A DNA stretch of 64,000 bases from Paenibacillus sabinae T27 (GTDB lineage: Bacteria; Bacillota; Bacilli; Paenibacillales; Paenibacillaceae). The stretch lies in the NCBI RefSeq assembly GCF_000612505.1, contig NZ_CP004078.1, forward strand, positions 4,797,001 through 4,861,000, in the 5' to 3' direction. Under the pieces are notes generated by a model, which saw only the letters and a program-made list of their open reading frames with translations, did not search any database and was not told the DNA's origin. A program made the translations under genes and the position numbers. Positions 25,887 to 36,200 of this stretch are shown here, piece by piece. Within the stretch, counting starts at the first letter, position 1. Each line of letters opens with the position of its first letter.

Positions 25887-27501
25887 TTCCGGCCTCCTCC
25901 CCTTGGTTTTCCTGCCCGTTTGTACCGTCTGCGTCTTCTTTCGGTTTATTGGGGGTCAGATTTACCTTGTATATGGCGGTATACGATTTGGTTAGCGCCG
26001 CTGACACGGGGCCTGCGCCGGTATCTCCTTCCGTCAGCTTCTGGATCGAAGCATCCACGGTGAATGACATTTGACGAAGCCGGGCCAGATAGATGGAAGC
26101 ATCCTCCATACGCGGTACTTTTACAGTCAAATCAATGGATGTGCGGTACGTATAATTAATATTTCGGAGCGCGCTGCCCTGCGGCAGTCCGGACGCCAGC
26201 TCATTCAGCACGGAGACAATGTTCATCTTGTACTTCAAAATTTCGCCGACCGCCGCTTTCCGGTTCAACTGCCCTCCGTCGCCGTTCAGCTTGGCCAGCT
26301 CCGCCTGCAGCATCGTCCCCCGGTCCTGCGCTCCCTGGATCTGCTCGATATTGTTGGAGATGCGCCCTTGCTCCGCAACGTAATATATACCGGTCCCGAT
26401 CGTGCCAAGCAGCCAAATCCCGGCCAGAGCCGTGGCAATGTAAGGGAACAGCATCGCTTCCCGGTCTTCCCGAGGGTACAGGTCAATCGTCAGGAATCCG
26501 CTGCCGCGAAGGGCGGCCCCCACAGCCACACGGTAATCGTTAAGACCCGAATCAGGCACATTCGCGGAAGCAGCCAACTGTTCCAGCCCGATCATGGAAA
26601 CATCCTGCTCCGTCAGCGATTGGTGCAATTCCTCGAACAGCTGGCGGCGGGCATCCGGTGCGCCTGCGATGAGCACATTTTTAATACGGGTGCTGCCGTC
26701 GTGCAAGCTGTATTGATAAAAGTTGAGCATCCGCAAAATTTCCGCGGTGATCTCCACCACCTGCTCCGGAGACAGCTGCTTATGCGCCTCCTCCGACGAG
26801 GCAGCCGCTTCCGCCATATACCAGTCACTTACCGAAGCAGCGTTGTCCTGCGGCACGGACTGGCTTAGGTCCATCAGGTTAATCGTGCGGATGAATACCG
26901 GATTCCCGCTGCGGAACATGTATACGTCCAGCATGGACTGCTCCATGTTAATGAGCATCGTCTCTTCAAAGCTTTCGCCCTTCCCCGTGGACAGGCTGCG
27001 TGCCAATGCGGTCGCCGCGATCTCCACGCTGGTGACCCGCAGGCCCGCTTTTTCCAGAATATCGATGTACTCTTGAATCGGCTTGCGCGGAGCGGCAAAA
27101 ACGAGCAGATGGCTCTGGTCCTCGTCCACTTCGGTAACGACATAGTCATAAACGGGATTGTCGAACGGCAGATGCAGTCCCGTCTCCACTTCCAGCTTCA
27201 CGAGCTGCCCCACCTGTTTATCATTGGCGCTTGGAATGGTCATTTTACGGATAATAATCTGTGAAGGTGGGATGGACAAGGCAATCCGGCTGCCCCGCAA
27301 TCCTTCTTTCTTCACCCATTGCTTGACCAGATCAAGCAACGCCTCGCTTTCCGCGACCTGATTCGCCACAATCATGCCTTGAGGGAGCGGGAGAAATCGT
27401 TTCTTGCGGACTTCCCAAGACTTTTTGTTCTTTAAGCTGATGTAGCGGATTCCCGTCTGCTCAATCGCAAGACCGGCCGCCGGTGTACTGAGTCCAAGCA
27501 T
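25870..27501 (-). CDS. pilM: Type IV pilus PilM-PilN fusion protein
   Basis: A 543-residue protein combining a cytoplasmic actin-like PilM domain (about 1-355) and a PilN-like part (about 370-520). The PilM part shows GLAIEQTGIRYISL, ALSIPPSQIIIRKM, NMEQSMLDVYMF and VLIAGAPDARRQLFEEL. The PilN part begins with INLYPREDRE-like sequence (IDLYPREDREAML), one membrane helix (about 405-425, FPYIATALAGIWLLGTIGTG), a coiled coil and a small alpha/beta domain. The two are separate genes in Proteobacteria. I start at the ATG at 27501, 11 bases after GGAGG. A frame extending to 27747 lies inside the prepilin peptidase gene and is not credited. The C-terminus is Glu/Gly/Asn rich. Confidence 0.88.
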   Translation of the reverse strand: MLGLSTPAAGLAIEQTGIRYISLKNKKSWEVRKKRFLPLPQGMIVANQVAESEALLDLVKQWVKKEGLRGSRIALSIPPSQIIIRKMTIPSANDKQVGQLVKLEVETGLHLPFDNPVYDYVVTEVDEDQSHLLVFAAPRKPIQEYIDILEKAGLRVTSVEIAATALARSLSTGKGESFEETMLINMEQSMLDVYMFRSGNPVFIRTINLMDLSQSVPQDNAASVSDWYMAEAAASSEEAHKQLSPEQVVEITAEILRMLNFYQYSLHDGSTRIKNVLIAGAPDARRQLFEELHQSLTEQDVSMIGLEQLAASANVPDSGLNDYRVAVGAALRGSGFLTIDLYPREDREAMLFPYIATALAGIWLLGTIGTGIYYVAEQGRISNNIEQIQGAQDRGTMLQAELAKLNGDGGQLNRKAAVGEILKYKMNIVSVLNELASGLPQGSALRNINYTYRTSIDLTVKVPRMEDASIYLARLRQMSFTVDASIQKLTEGDTGAGPVSAALTKSYTAIYKVNLTPNKPKEDADGTNGQENQGEEAGSGTNQ

Positions 27502-27517
27502 TGAATCGATATTCCTC

Positions 27518-28267
27518 CTAACGGATGAGCGAGAGATACCCGCCAATAATCTGTGATCCGTAACCGTACGCGAGTAAAGCGCCAAGCGCCAGCCACGGAC
27601 CGAACGGAACAGGCTGTCTGCGTCCCACAATGCCCAGCAGCTGGAGCGTTCCGACGACGACGGTACCGAGAAGACATGCGGTAAAGAACGCAAGCAAAAC
27701 ATTGTGAAACCCGATGACCCCTCCCAGCAGCGCGAACAGCTTGACATCTCCCATCCCCATTCCGCCGAACAAAGCGAACGGAAGAATGACGCCGCCGCCG
27801 AGCACCGCCCCCAGCAGATGCAGCCACAGCGGGCCTTCCGGGAACAGCAAGGTCAACGCGAGCAGAATCGGCAGAAAAAACAGCAGTACTTTATTCGGAA
27901 TCAGCATGAACTTTAAATCCGCAACCGTTACGATGACGGCCAGACTCGACAGTGCCATCGCGGTGATTCCGCTGCCGTTCAGCCCAAATTTAAGGTATGA
28001 CCATAGAAAAAGCAGGCCCGTCGCGAGTTCCCCAAGCATATAGAGCGGTGACACGCGGGTGCCGCAGTGGCGGCATTTTCCGCCGGATGCAAGCCAGCTG
28101 AAGACCGGGATCAGGTCCCTCGCTCTCAGCCTTGTCCCGCAGCTGGTGCAGTGCGACGGCGGAGCGGTCAGCGATTCCCCAGCCGGCACCCGAAGCGCCA
28201 CGACATTGTAAAAAGAGCCCAGAATCAGTCCGAGCAAGGTGATATATACGGCGAGAAAAATCGTCAT
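27518..28267 (-). CDS. pilD: Prepilin peptidase (A24 family, PilD/ComC type)
   Basis: A 249-residue polytopic membrane enzyme that cleaves the leader from type IV prepilins and N-methylates the new end. It has about seven to eight helices, the N-terminal tetracysteine zinc site (CTSCG and CRHCG) with the methyltransferase-associated LGSFYNVVALRVP, and the catalytic aspartates: one in VTVADLKFMLIPN and one in the GMGMGDVKLFAL (GxGD) motif. Full length. It lies 16 bases upstream of pilM-pilN and follows the terminator after the pilin gene. Substrates in this window are the pilins at 28358, 38579 and 39087. Confidence 0.96.
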   Translation of the reverse strand: MTIFLAVYITLLGLILGSFYNVVALRVPAGESLTAPPSHCTSCGTRLRARDLIPVFSWLASGGKCRHCGTRVSPLYMLGELATGLLFLWSYLKFGLNGSGITAMALSSLAVIVTVADLKFMLIPNKVLLFFLPILLALTLLFPEGPLWLHLLGAVLGGGVILPFALFGGMGMGDVKLFALLGGVIGFHNVLLAFFTACLLGTVVVGTLQLLGIVGRRQPVPFGPWLALGALLAYGYGSQIIGGYLSLIR

Positions 28268-28298
28268 GGCGTGTTCCTGTTCACTTTCTTGGTCGTTT

Positions 28299-28328
28299 TA
28301 AAAAAGGAATCGGAATGGTCCGATTCCT
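28299..28328 (-). terminator. Terminator between the pilin gene and pilD
   Basis: A perfect 10-bp stem (AGGAATCGGA/TCCGATTCCT) with a 4-base loop is followed by six T residues on the minus strand. It would insulate the downstream pilD-pilMN-pilO genes from strong pilin transcription. Confidence 0.85.
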
Positions 28329-28357
28329 GAATGAATTTGAGTTATTCCAAAATAACT

Positions 28358-28846
28358 TTAACTTCCCGATTGAGCAGGAGCAGCTGCAGCAGGGGCTGAC
28401 GGTTTGGCACTTAAAACTTCAGCAACCGAGAAAGACTTTGAAGTACCATTTACTGTTAAAGACAAGGCGCTTAATTGCCCGGCTGCATTAAAAGTTACAG
28501 TTCCACCAGTAATAGCCTGCTTAGTGCTAGGTAATACTAAATTAGTATCAAGATAACCTTTGGTTACTAAGTCATCATTATTGGTACCTGCATCTACTGA
28601 TACAGTCTGACTAACAAAGTTCCCTTCTTTTTCTCCAATAATATATAGACGGGCAGCATCATAAATCTGACGAGCAGTAGCCACATCAGCGTTCGATTTT
28701 GAATTATTGATGATATTCCCGATCAAAGGTATCGCAATAACCGAAATAATCCCCAAAATCACGATAACCGCCAACAGCTCGATCAGCGTAAACCCCTTCT
28801 GATTCTCTTCTTTGCTCAATCTTTTCTTAATCGCATTTGCCAACAT
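28358..28846 (-). CDS. Type IV major pilin (prepilin-type N-terminal methylation domain)
   Basis: A 162-residue prepilin. A 17-residue basic leader ends in KG, followed by the class III/type IVa motif FTLIELLAVIVILGIISVIA with Glu5, then a helix and a variable C-terminal domain ending in a Pro/Ala-rich tail (SAKPSAPAAAAPAQSGS). Its place after pilC and before a strong terminator suits the major pilin. The body of the gene is visibly more A+T rich than its neighbours and uses different codons, as is common for diversifying pilin genes. There is no disulfide pair, since no cysteine is present in the mature part. Confidence 0.93.
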   Translation of the reverse strand: MLANAIKKRLSKEENQKGFTLIELLAVIVILGIISVIAIPLIGNIINNSKSNADVATARQIYDAARLYIIGEKEGNFVSQTVSVDAGTNNDDLVTKGYLDTNLVLPSTKQAITGGTVTFNAAGQLSALSLTVNGTSKSFSVAEVLSAKPSAPAAAAPAQSGS

Positions 28847-28890
28847 TTCGTTTCATCCCCCTTAAAAAATGTGAATAGGATTAATCCGGT

Positions 28891-30099
28891 CTACCCCATA
28901 TTGCTGTACAAACTGAACATCGGCAGCATGATTGCCGCCACAATAACTCCCACCACTCCCGCCAAAAAAGCAATGAGCAGCGGCTCCAGCAGCGACTTCA
29001 ATCGGTCCACCGTGTTCTCCACATCCATCTCGTAGAAATCCGCCACCTTGGAGAGCATCTGGTCGAGCGCCCCCGTCTCCTCGCCGATGGCGATCATCTG
29101 CGTAACGAGCGGCGGGAAGACCCACGCTTTTTTGAGCGGATCGGACAGCGGGTTGCCCAGGCGAAGCGAATCGCCCGCATTGCGGATATATTTGCCGATA
29201 ACCCGGTTGCCGGCGATCTCCTCTACAATGCTCAGCGACTGCAGGATCGGCACCGAGCTGGCGTAGAGTGATGAAAAAGTCCGCGTAAACTGGGCGATCG
29301 AGCCCTTCTGGTTCAGCTTGCCGAACACCGGAACCTTCAGCTTCGCATAGTCGATGGCGTAGGCTCCTTTTTCCGTCCGCTTCGCAATCTGGAAGGCCGC
29401 TACCAACAGAATGATGCCAAGCAGCCAAAAATACCACTGTCCCTGGATGCTCTGGCTTAACGCCAGCACCAGCTTCGTAATCGCCGGAAGCTCGGCGTTC
29501 ATGGACTCGAACATCGTGACGAACTGCGGCACAATGGCCCAAAGAAGGTAAATGACGGCCGCCACCGCCATAATGGCCACGGTGATCGGATACGTCAGCG
29601 CGGACTTGATTTTCTCGGTTGTCGTATGCTGCTTTTCAAAATACATCGCCAGCCGGTCCAGCGTTCCCTCCAAATCGCCCGACTCCTCGCCCGCGCGCAC
29701 CATGCTTACAAACAGGGAAGGAAAAATCTTCTTGTGCTCCTGAACGGCCTGTGAGAACGCGACTCCGCGCATCAGGCTGGAATTGACGTCCTGCAGCGCT
29801 TTTCTCAGCGGCTTGCTGTCCGTCTGCTCCGCCAGAATGCGGGTCGCGTCGATAATCGAAACCCCGGCCCGAATCAAGGTCGCAAACTGCCGGCAATAGA
29901 TAATGAAATGAATCGTCTTTACCGGATTTCCGATATAAATTTCCATCGCCAGGATGGAATTCTTCTGCTCGTTCAGCGAAAAAACAGTAAGCCCCCGCTT
30001 GCGAAGCTCTTCCATTGCCGAAGGCTTGTCCACTGCGGTCAGCTTTCCCTTGAGCTGTTTGCCGCCGGATGTCCGCACTTGATACTCAAATTGTGGCAT
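28891..30099 (-). CDS. pilC: Type II secretion/type IV pilus inner-membrane platform protein (PilC/GspF)
   Basis: The 402-residue platform protein of the pilus motor. Two GspF domains (about 70-195 and 270-395) flank three or four helices. Seen are FCRQFATLIRAGVSI-like (IIYCRQFATLIRAGVSI), GEESGDLEGTLDRLAMYFE, its repeat GEETGALDQMLSKVADFYE, and PLLIAFLAGVVGVIVAAIMLPMF at the end. It starts inside the last codons of pilT (14-base overlap) and is followed by the pilin gene. Confidence 0.95.
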   Translation of the reverse strand: MPQFEYQVRTSGGKQLKGKLTAVDKPSAMEELRKRGLTVFSLNEQKNSILAMEIYIGNPVKTIHFIIYCRQFATLIRAGVSIIDATRILAEQTDSKPLRKALQDVNSSLMRGVAFSQAVQEHKKIFPSLFVSMVRAGEESGDLEGTLDRLAMYFEKQHTTTEKIKSALTYPITVAIMAVAAVIYLLWAIVPQFVTMFESMNAELPAITKLVLALSQSIQGQWYFWLLGIILLVAAFQIAKRTEKGAYAIDYAKLKVPVFGKLNQKGSIAQFTRTFSSLYASSVPILQSLSIVEEIAGNRVIGKYIRNAGDSLRLGNPLSDPLKKAWVFPPLVTQMIAIGEETGALDQMLSKVADFYEMDVENTVDRLKSLLEPLLIAFLAGVVGVIVAAIMLPMFSLYSNMG

Positions 30100-31147
30100 C
30101 GGTCCTCACCTCCGCCAAATAAGCCTTGGCCGCCTCCGGATGAATCAACCCGTACGATAAGTAATCGCGGATGGCCATATCAAGGGTATGCATGCCGAGC
30201 GAGCGCCCGGTCTGCATGATGTTCTTGATCTGGTGCGTCTTCTCGCTGCGGATCAGGTTGGAGACCGCCGGCGTGTTCACGAGAATCTCCGTCGCGCACA
30301 GCCGCCCCTTGCCTTCGGTGCGCGGGAACAGCCGCTGCGAAACGACGGCCAGCAGCACAGAGGCAAGCTGCAGGCGAATCTGATTCTGCTGATGCCCCGG
30401 AAAGGCATCGATAATCCGGTCAATGGTCTGCGGCGCATCGGTCGTGTGCAGCGTCGCCATGACGAGATGCCCCGTCTCCGCGGCGGTAACGGCAGCCGAA
30501 ATCGTCTCCAGATCGCGCATTTCCCCGACGAGAATAACGTCCGGATCCTGGCGCAGCGCCGCCCGCAGGCCGTTCGAGAAGCTGGCCGTATCACGGCCGA
30601 CCTCGCGCTGATCGATCAGACAGGTGCCGTGGCTATGCAGAAATTCGATCGGATCTTCCAGCGTCACAATATGCTTGCGCTCATTCTTGTTGATATGGTT
30701 CAGCATCGCCGCAAGCGTGGACGATTTCCCGCTGCCCGTCGGCCCCGTTACCAGAATCAGGCCCTGCGGCTTCAGCGCAAGCGATGACAGCACCGGCGGA
30801 AGCGCAAGCTGTTCAAGTGTCGGAATTTCCGCCGGAATACTCCGGGCCGCAATGCTGATCCCTCCCCGCTGCCGGTAGACGTTGATACGGAACCGCACAC
30901 CGCCTTCCAGCGGATAAGAGAAGTCGAATTCGCCTGCTTCCCGAAACTCTTTTTCCTGTTCAGGACCGAGCAGATCGAGCGCCATCTTCTCCGCCTCGGC
31001 CGGACCGACGAGCCCGCCCTCCACGCTAAGCAGCTTGCCGTCGATGCGCAGCACCGGCGGAGAGCCGACCGAAATGTGCAGGTCCGATGCCCTGGAGGAG
31101 TAAGCCATATGCAGCAGTTGTGTAATCTGCCTTGAATCAGACAGCAT
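30086..31147 (-). CDS. pilT: Pilus retraction ATPase PilT
   Basis: A 353-residue hexameric ATPase that depolymerises pili to power twitching. It has the N-terminal PAS-like domain (LLHMAYSSRASDLHISVGSPP), Walker A GPTGSGKSST (about 134), the Asp box, Walker B VILVGEMRD with the catalytic Glu, the His box MATLHTTDA, and the C-terminal region with AIRDYLSYGLI. Its presence predicts retractile pili rather than a pure secretion or DNA-uptake pseudopilus. Placed 19 bases after pilB. Confidence 0.97.
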   Translation of the reverse strand: MLSDSRQITQLLHMAYSSRASDLHISVGSPPVLRIDGKLLSVEGGLVGPAEAEKMALDLLGPEQEKEFREAGEFDFSYPLEGGVRFRINVYRQRGGISIAARSIPAEIPTLEQLALPPVLSSLALKPQGLILVTGPTGSGKSSTLAAMLNHINKNERKHIVTLEDPIEFLHSHGTCLIDQREVGRDTASFSNGLRAALRQDPDVILVGEMRDLETISAAVTAAETGHLVMATLHTTDAPQTIDRIIDAFPGHQQNQIRLQLASVLLAVVSQRLFPRTEGKGRLCATEILVNTPAVSNLIRSEKTHQIKNIMQTGRSLGMHTLDMAIRDYLSYGLIHPEAAKAYLAEVRTDATI

Positions 31148-31166
31148 CGTTATTCTCCTCCTGTCA

Positions 31167-32849
31167 TTAATGCGAGACCGTTTCCCGCAGCACTTCCTGC
31201 AGCGTCGTCAATCCCTGGGATACCTTGAGAAATCCGTCTTCCATCAGTTGAACCAATCCCCGTTCCTTCGCCGCATTCCGCAGTTCTTCCACCGAAGCGG
31301 AATTCGTAATAAGCTGGCGGAGATGATCGTCGATCGTCAATACTTCCTGAATCGCAATTCGCCCGCGGTAACCTGTCGTATTGCAGCTTCCGCAGCCGCG
31401 CCCTCGGTGCATCACTTCCCGCTGCAAGCCGTACTTGCCCAGCATGATCGATTCCTGCTGGGAAGGCACATAGGTTTCTTTGCAGTCGGTGCATATTTTG
31501 CGCACCAGCCGCTGGGATACGACGCCGATCAGCGACGAAGCGATCAAGTACGGCTCGACTCCCATATCGCGCAGCCGCGAGATGGTGCTGATCGCGTCAT
31601 TCGTGTGCAAGGTGGACAGCACCAAATGTCCGGTCAGCGAGGCGCGGATGGCGATCTCCGCCGTCTCCGTGTCCCGGATTTCCCCGACCATAACAATGTT
31701 CGGATCTTGACGGAGTATGGAGCGAAGCCCCGCCGCAAAAGTTAATCCGATTCCCGGGTTGACGTGTACCTGGTTGATTCCCTCCAGCTGATACTCCACA
31801 GGGTCTTCAACCGTAATAATATTGACGCTCTCTTCGTTCAGCTGGTTTAGCGCCGAGTACAGAGTCGTTGTCTTGCCGCTGCCTGTCGGCCCCGTGATCA
31901 GGAGCATGCCGTAAGGCCTGCCGATCATCGCTTTAAAAGCCTCGGCGTTGCCATCGCTAAACCCGAGATGTTCCACCGATTTAACCCCGGTGCTCAGGTC
32001 GAGCAGCCGCAGAACGATCTTCTCGCCATGCATCGTCGGCAGGGACGATACACGGATGTCGACCATCTTGTAATCGAACTGCATCTTGATCCGGCCGTCC
32101 TGGGGCAGCCGCCGCTCGGCGATGTTCAGGCGCGCCATAATCTTCAGCCGTGCCGTGATGAAGCCCTGCATCTGCTTCGGAATCAGCCGCTCGGTGCGCA
32201 GTGTGCCGTCAATCCGGTAGCGGATGGCGAGATTATTTTCGCCCGGGTCTACATGAATATCCGAAGCCCGAAGCTGCACCGCCTGCTGGATCATCTGGTT
32301 GACCAGACGGACAATCGGCGAGTCCTCATCGGTAATTTCCGTTTCCTCAATCTCTTCCTGGGAAGGAAGCTCCCCCATCATCTGGGTCATGGAATCACGC
32401 ATGCCGTAATGCCGGGCGATCGCCCGCTGCAGTTCGTCTCTTGTGGAGATCGCGGGCTCAATCCGGAATCCGGTGCTCATGCGCAAATCTTCAATTGCGA
32501 AATAGTCCAAAGGGTCTGCCATAGCCACCATCAGCTTGCCGCCCTCTTTCATAAAAGGCAGAACTTGATAGCGCTTGGCCATGCTCTCGGGAATAATCTG
32601 CGTAATCGCAGGGTCAATATGATATTTGAAAAGGCTTACGTGCGGGATGCCCAGCTGGAATTCCAGCACTTCGATCAGCTGCTGCTCGGTAATATAGCCT
32701 TGCGAGATTAACAGGTCGCCGAGCTTGCGCTTCGATTTGCGCTGTTCGACAAGCGCTTCCTCCAGCTGCTCCTGCGAGATGATCCCGTTCTCTACCAGCA
32801 AATCACCAAGTCTTTTTTTCACAATGGCCAACGATAAACTCATCTCCAT
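31167..32849 (-). CDS. pilB: Pilus extension ATPase PilB (GspE family)
   Basis: The 560-residue assembly ATPase. It has an N-terminal MshEN/GspE domain (about 1-150, KKRLGDLLVENGIISQEQL and its repeat KRKLGDLLISQGYITEQQL), the N2 domain, Walker A GPTGSGKTTT (about 328), Walker B IVMVGEIRD and the His box LSTLHTNDA. The zinc tetracysteine (CTDC ... CGSC) sits near residues 457-490. MshEN domains often bind c-di-GMP through an RLGxx(L/I/V)(V/I)xxG(L/I)-type repeat, and both repeats here are close to it; binding is inference. The start is uncertain: ATGs at 32849 and 32843 and a TTG at 32831 all lack an ideal site. Confidence 0.95.
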   Translation of the reverse strand: MEMSLSLAIVKKRLGDLLVENGIISQEQLEEALVEQRKSKRKLGDLLISQGYITEQQLIEVLEFQLGIPHVSLFKYHIDPAITQIIPESMAKRYQVLPFMKEGGKLMVAMADPLDYFAIEDLRMSTGFRIEPAISTRDELQRAIARHYGMRDSMTQMMGELPSQEEIEETEITDEDSPIVRLVNQMIQQAVQLRASDIHVDPGENNLAIRYRIDGTLRTERLIPKQMQGFITARLKIMARLNIAERRLPQDGRIKMQFDYKMVDIRVSSLPTMHGEKIVLRLLDLSTGVKSVEHLGFSDGNAEAFKAMIGRPYGMLLITGPTGSGKTTTLYSALNQLNEESVNIITVEDPVEYQLEGINQVHVNPGIGLTFAAGLRSILRQDPNIVMVGEIRDTETAEIAIRASLTGHLVLSTLHTNDAISTISRLRDMGVEPYLIASSLIGVVSQRLVRKICTDCKETYVPSQQESIMLGKYGLQREVMHRGRGCGSCNTTGYRGRIAIQEVLTIDDHLRQLITNSASVEELRNAAKERGLVQLMEDGFLKVSQGLTTLQEVLRETVSH

Positions 32850-33201
32850 GCCGTGTAGTGTCTAATTGTTTATCGGCTGCAGGACTTTTAAATTTTAGTA
32901 ATTGGAGTAGGCAATTCCCACTACATTTTCACAAAAAGGAACCGATAAATTTCTTATGTATTCTTTGCTTTCGGATATATGGATAAAATTGGTTCACGCT
33001 CAAAAATGTAGTTCTAAAGTCTCGTTTATCAGGGCCATTTTTCACAGCTTGTTATTGCCTATCAGTGAAAATTATCCTAGAATGATATATAGCATATAAT
33101 AGGTAGTTTTACAATTAAAATCACTTGAAATTCATCGGATTTTAGAAAAATTTGAAACCTTTTGTCAGAAGGATTTTTTATATGGAAATCGGGGAGAGAT
33201 T
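32850..33201. promoter_or_regulatory. A+T-rich divergent intergenic region between pilB and the large secreted protein
   Basis: No gene in 352 bases. On the plus strand a TATAAT (33095-33100) lies about 100 bases before the GTG start at 33202, with no clear -35. On the minus strand no convincing promoter is seen. I looked for the GEMM c-di-GMP riboswitch core on both strands and did not find it. Confidence 0.4.
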
Positions 33202-36200
33202 GTGTTGAAGCTTACTAAATCCAGAATTTTTTTATTACTGTCGGGCCTTGCCCTTCTGGGCCTTCTGGCGATGCCTGTCAAAAGCCTCGTGCAAAAGGTG
33301 AATGCAGACCCCTTTGTCTATACCATCCGCGTTCTGGAGGTTACGGGCAGCGGGGAAAGCGATCTCAAATCACTAACCGCCGACAATGTACACGTTGACA
33401 CTATAAGCATGAACCGGTTTGTTTCGCTGCGCGATGATTTTGACGGAAAATACGACGCGGTCTATATCGGTGAGGGTACATCCGCTCAGAATGGCGGTTC
33501 AGGGAAATCCGATGACTTAAACGACATCACTTCTCTGAAAGCAAAGGAAATTACCGAGTACTATATCAATAAAGGCCTTCCCGTTATTTTAGATACCGGG
33601 TATTTGGAGAGCCCAACCAGCATCCTGTACACTTCGTTCAACAAGTATCGTACCGATCCTGCGAGACCAAACGTCCGTTTTGTCGGCGACAGCGAATTAA
33701 GCGCGCTCATTACCAGCATGAACAGCGGGACCTCCAACCTTATCCCCCTGCTAAAGCAGCGCCCGCGTCTCACAATTACCAATAAGAGCGACATTACCGA
33801 TTATAACCAGAATCAAGATTACCTTTACCACCCCGGCGACACTCTGGATTTTAGATTTAATGCAGCCAATGTGGAAGATTTGAAAACGCACCCGATTGGG
33901 GTCAAGCTGTACATAAGCCCGGATAAATCGGTTCCCGTTAAGGAGTCGCAGGTCGTAGCCGTTACAACTTTGGATCAAAGCCCCAATGGAGAGATTGCCT
34001 ATAAGCTTCCCGATGCGGCATCCGGCTTGCTGTACTGGAAGCTGGAGATCACTGACCACTTGAGTGCCACAAAATTAAAAGATTACGACAGCGGCGTTAT
34101 CCGGTTCCGGGGGAAGCAGAAGGTTGTGAATATTTTGCAGGTAGTGCCGTCTGTAGGCAACAGCGAACGGTCGAGCAGCCTGCTGGACCCCGAGAACATG
34201 AACCAGAGTTATTTGGATACGGAAGATTACAAATACAACATTACCGTCAAACAGGACTCCGACTTTAACAATGAAATCGCAGCCAGGTATGAACGGGATG
34301 GCACCTATGGGCTTAACGGCGTTTACGATATGCTGATTCTCGGCTTCCGGAACACCGGAAATACTGCCCTCACGGATCAAGCTGCACAAGCCGTTCTGCA
34401 ATACGCCAGGGATACGAAACAGAGCGTTATTTTGGCAAGCGATGCAGTATATCACGGGAACAGCCCTGCGGCCAGAGCATGGGAACAATATTTTATGGAT
34501 ATCGCCGGACAGATTGATCCGCAGAAGAACTCCGACATGAATGCGCCTTACGCCGCCAAATCGGTCAAACCCGTCAACGACGGTCTGCTCGCCCATTATC
34601 CGTTCTATCTCAGCACGCTTAATGACCATAACCAGCAGACGGATATCATTACGCCGGATATTTCCACAGCGCATAATCCATCCTATCCGGTCGATCTAGA
34701 GGACCCGTCGATTATTCCGTGGTATAACGTGATCGGTTCCAACCGGGACAGCGAAGACAGTGCGAATCATTACTACACCTACAGTAGGGGCAATATTACG
34801 TATTCCGCCACCGGACATATTTTGGGAACGCCCAGCAATAGTCACTTTCCGGATTGGGAACAGAAGCTGTTCGTTAATATGATGTATAAAGGGTACGCCG
34901 GCTCCAACCATAGACCGGAGATCACCGTTCATTTACCGCAGCAGAACGATACGGTGCCTACTTATCAGAATGCAATTACCGTCGACTATAAGGTCGAAGA
35001 TCCGGACCCCGAAGATCAGGAATTATATACAACTGTCCGTTTCAAATCGAATGGCGAATATTTAACCGGCACCGGCATGCCGGAAACCCAGGTACTATCG
35101 GGAAAAACAGTACATGAAACCTTCGCCAATCCGCTTCCTGACGGCGGGCCGCTGACCATTGAAATCACCGCCCGGGACAAGCAGGGAGCGCTGGCTGTGG
35201 CCAACGTTAATATCACGGTTCTCAAGGCTTCCGCCAATTTGGAGTTAACGCGTACACTGTCGTCCAACGTCAACGCTAATGGCGAGGTTGCCAAGGATGA
35301 GGCGTTTTCCATCACGTATTCCGTGAAGCCGAAGCCCGTCCCGCTTGCTCAGGCGGGGAACGCCAATCCATCTGCAGATGCGTTAACCATCTCGGACATC
35401 CAATTTTCCGAGACACTGCCTGCAAGTCTGGAACGAAACGGCGTCTGGCCTGAAGGGTTACGCGTTACCGGCGATGCGTCGTCCGGATATACACTGATTA
35501 AATCACTTGGCAGCATCACCTATACATTGAAGACGGTCGACGGGGTTAAGACCTATGTGCCTGACTCTCCCGCCCCCATCGTCTTCAGTATTGATGTGCG
35601 GGCAGCCGTGGCCAAAGCGTATCATTTTGACACTTCCGAAGTCAGCTTTGTCGACATTCATCCGGTCTCGGTGGCATCACCGTCACCTTTGTCGTCACGG
35701 ACTACCCTTTCTTTTCCGAAGATGACTGTGATAGCGGTCGAAAGGAACACCCGCACATTGAGCCTGACAGCCGACAAGGATAAAGCAGTCGTTAACGAAA
35801 GCGTGACTTTGACCGCGGCTTATTCTCATTCAAATGACACCGGCGTACGATATACGTGGAGCGCCGTAGATAACACGGGAGAGAGCGTTCCGATTACAGG
35901 CATCCAGGGATCGGCCGGCTTTTCCGCAGATAAAACAGGTAAATACACGATCACCGTCTCAGTAACCAGCGATCAGTCTAACGAAGCCATTACCGCAACC
36001 AAGGAGATCACCGTCGGACTAAACTCCCTGACCATCGGGTACCTTTCAACGGTATTTGTCGATAATACGATTACGTTGACTGCGATTCCCGATCCGGATG
36101 CCGATAAGGAACAGTATGAATGGCATCTTGCCAATGAAGCAGACATCAGCTACGGCGGCTTTACCGATGATCAAGGCGACATCAAAGGTGATGCTACCGG

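Noticed and set aside
27502..27747. N-terminal extension of the PilM-PilN protein
   Set aside because: It lies within the prepilin peptidase gene and reads as Arg/Ser-rich sequence; the ATG at 27501 has a GGAGG site.
32850..33201. c-di-GMP (GEMM) riboswitch before pilB or the secreted protein
   Set aside because: The conserved core elements were not found on either strand.
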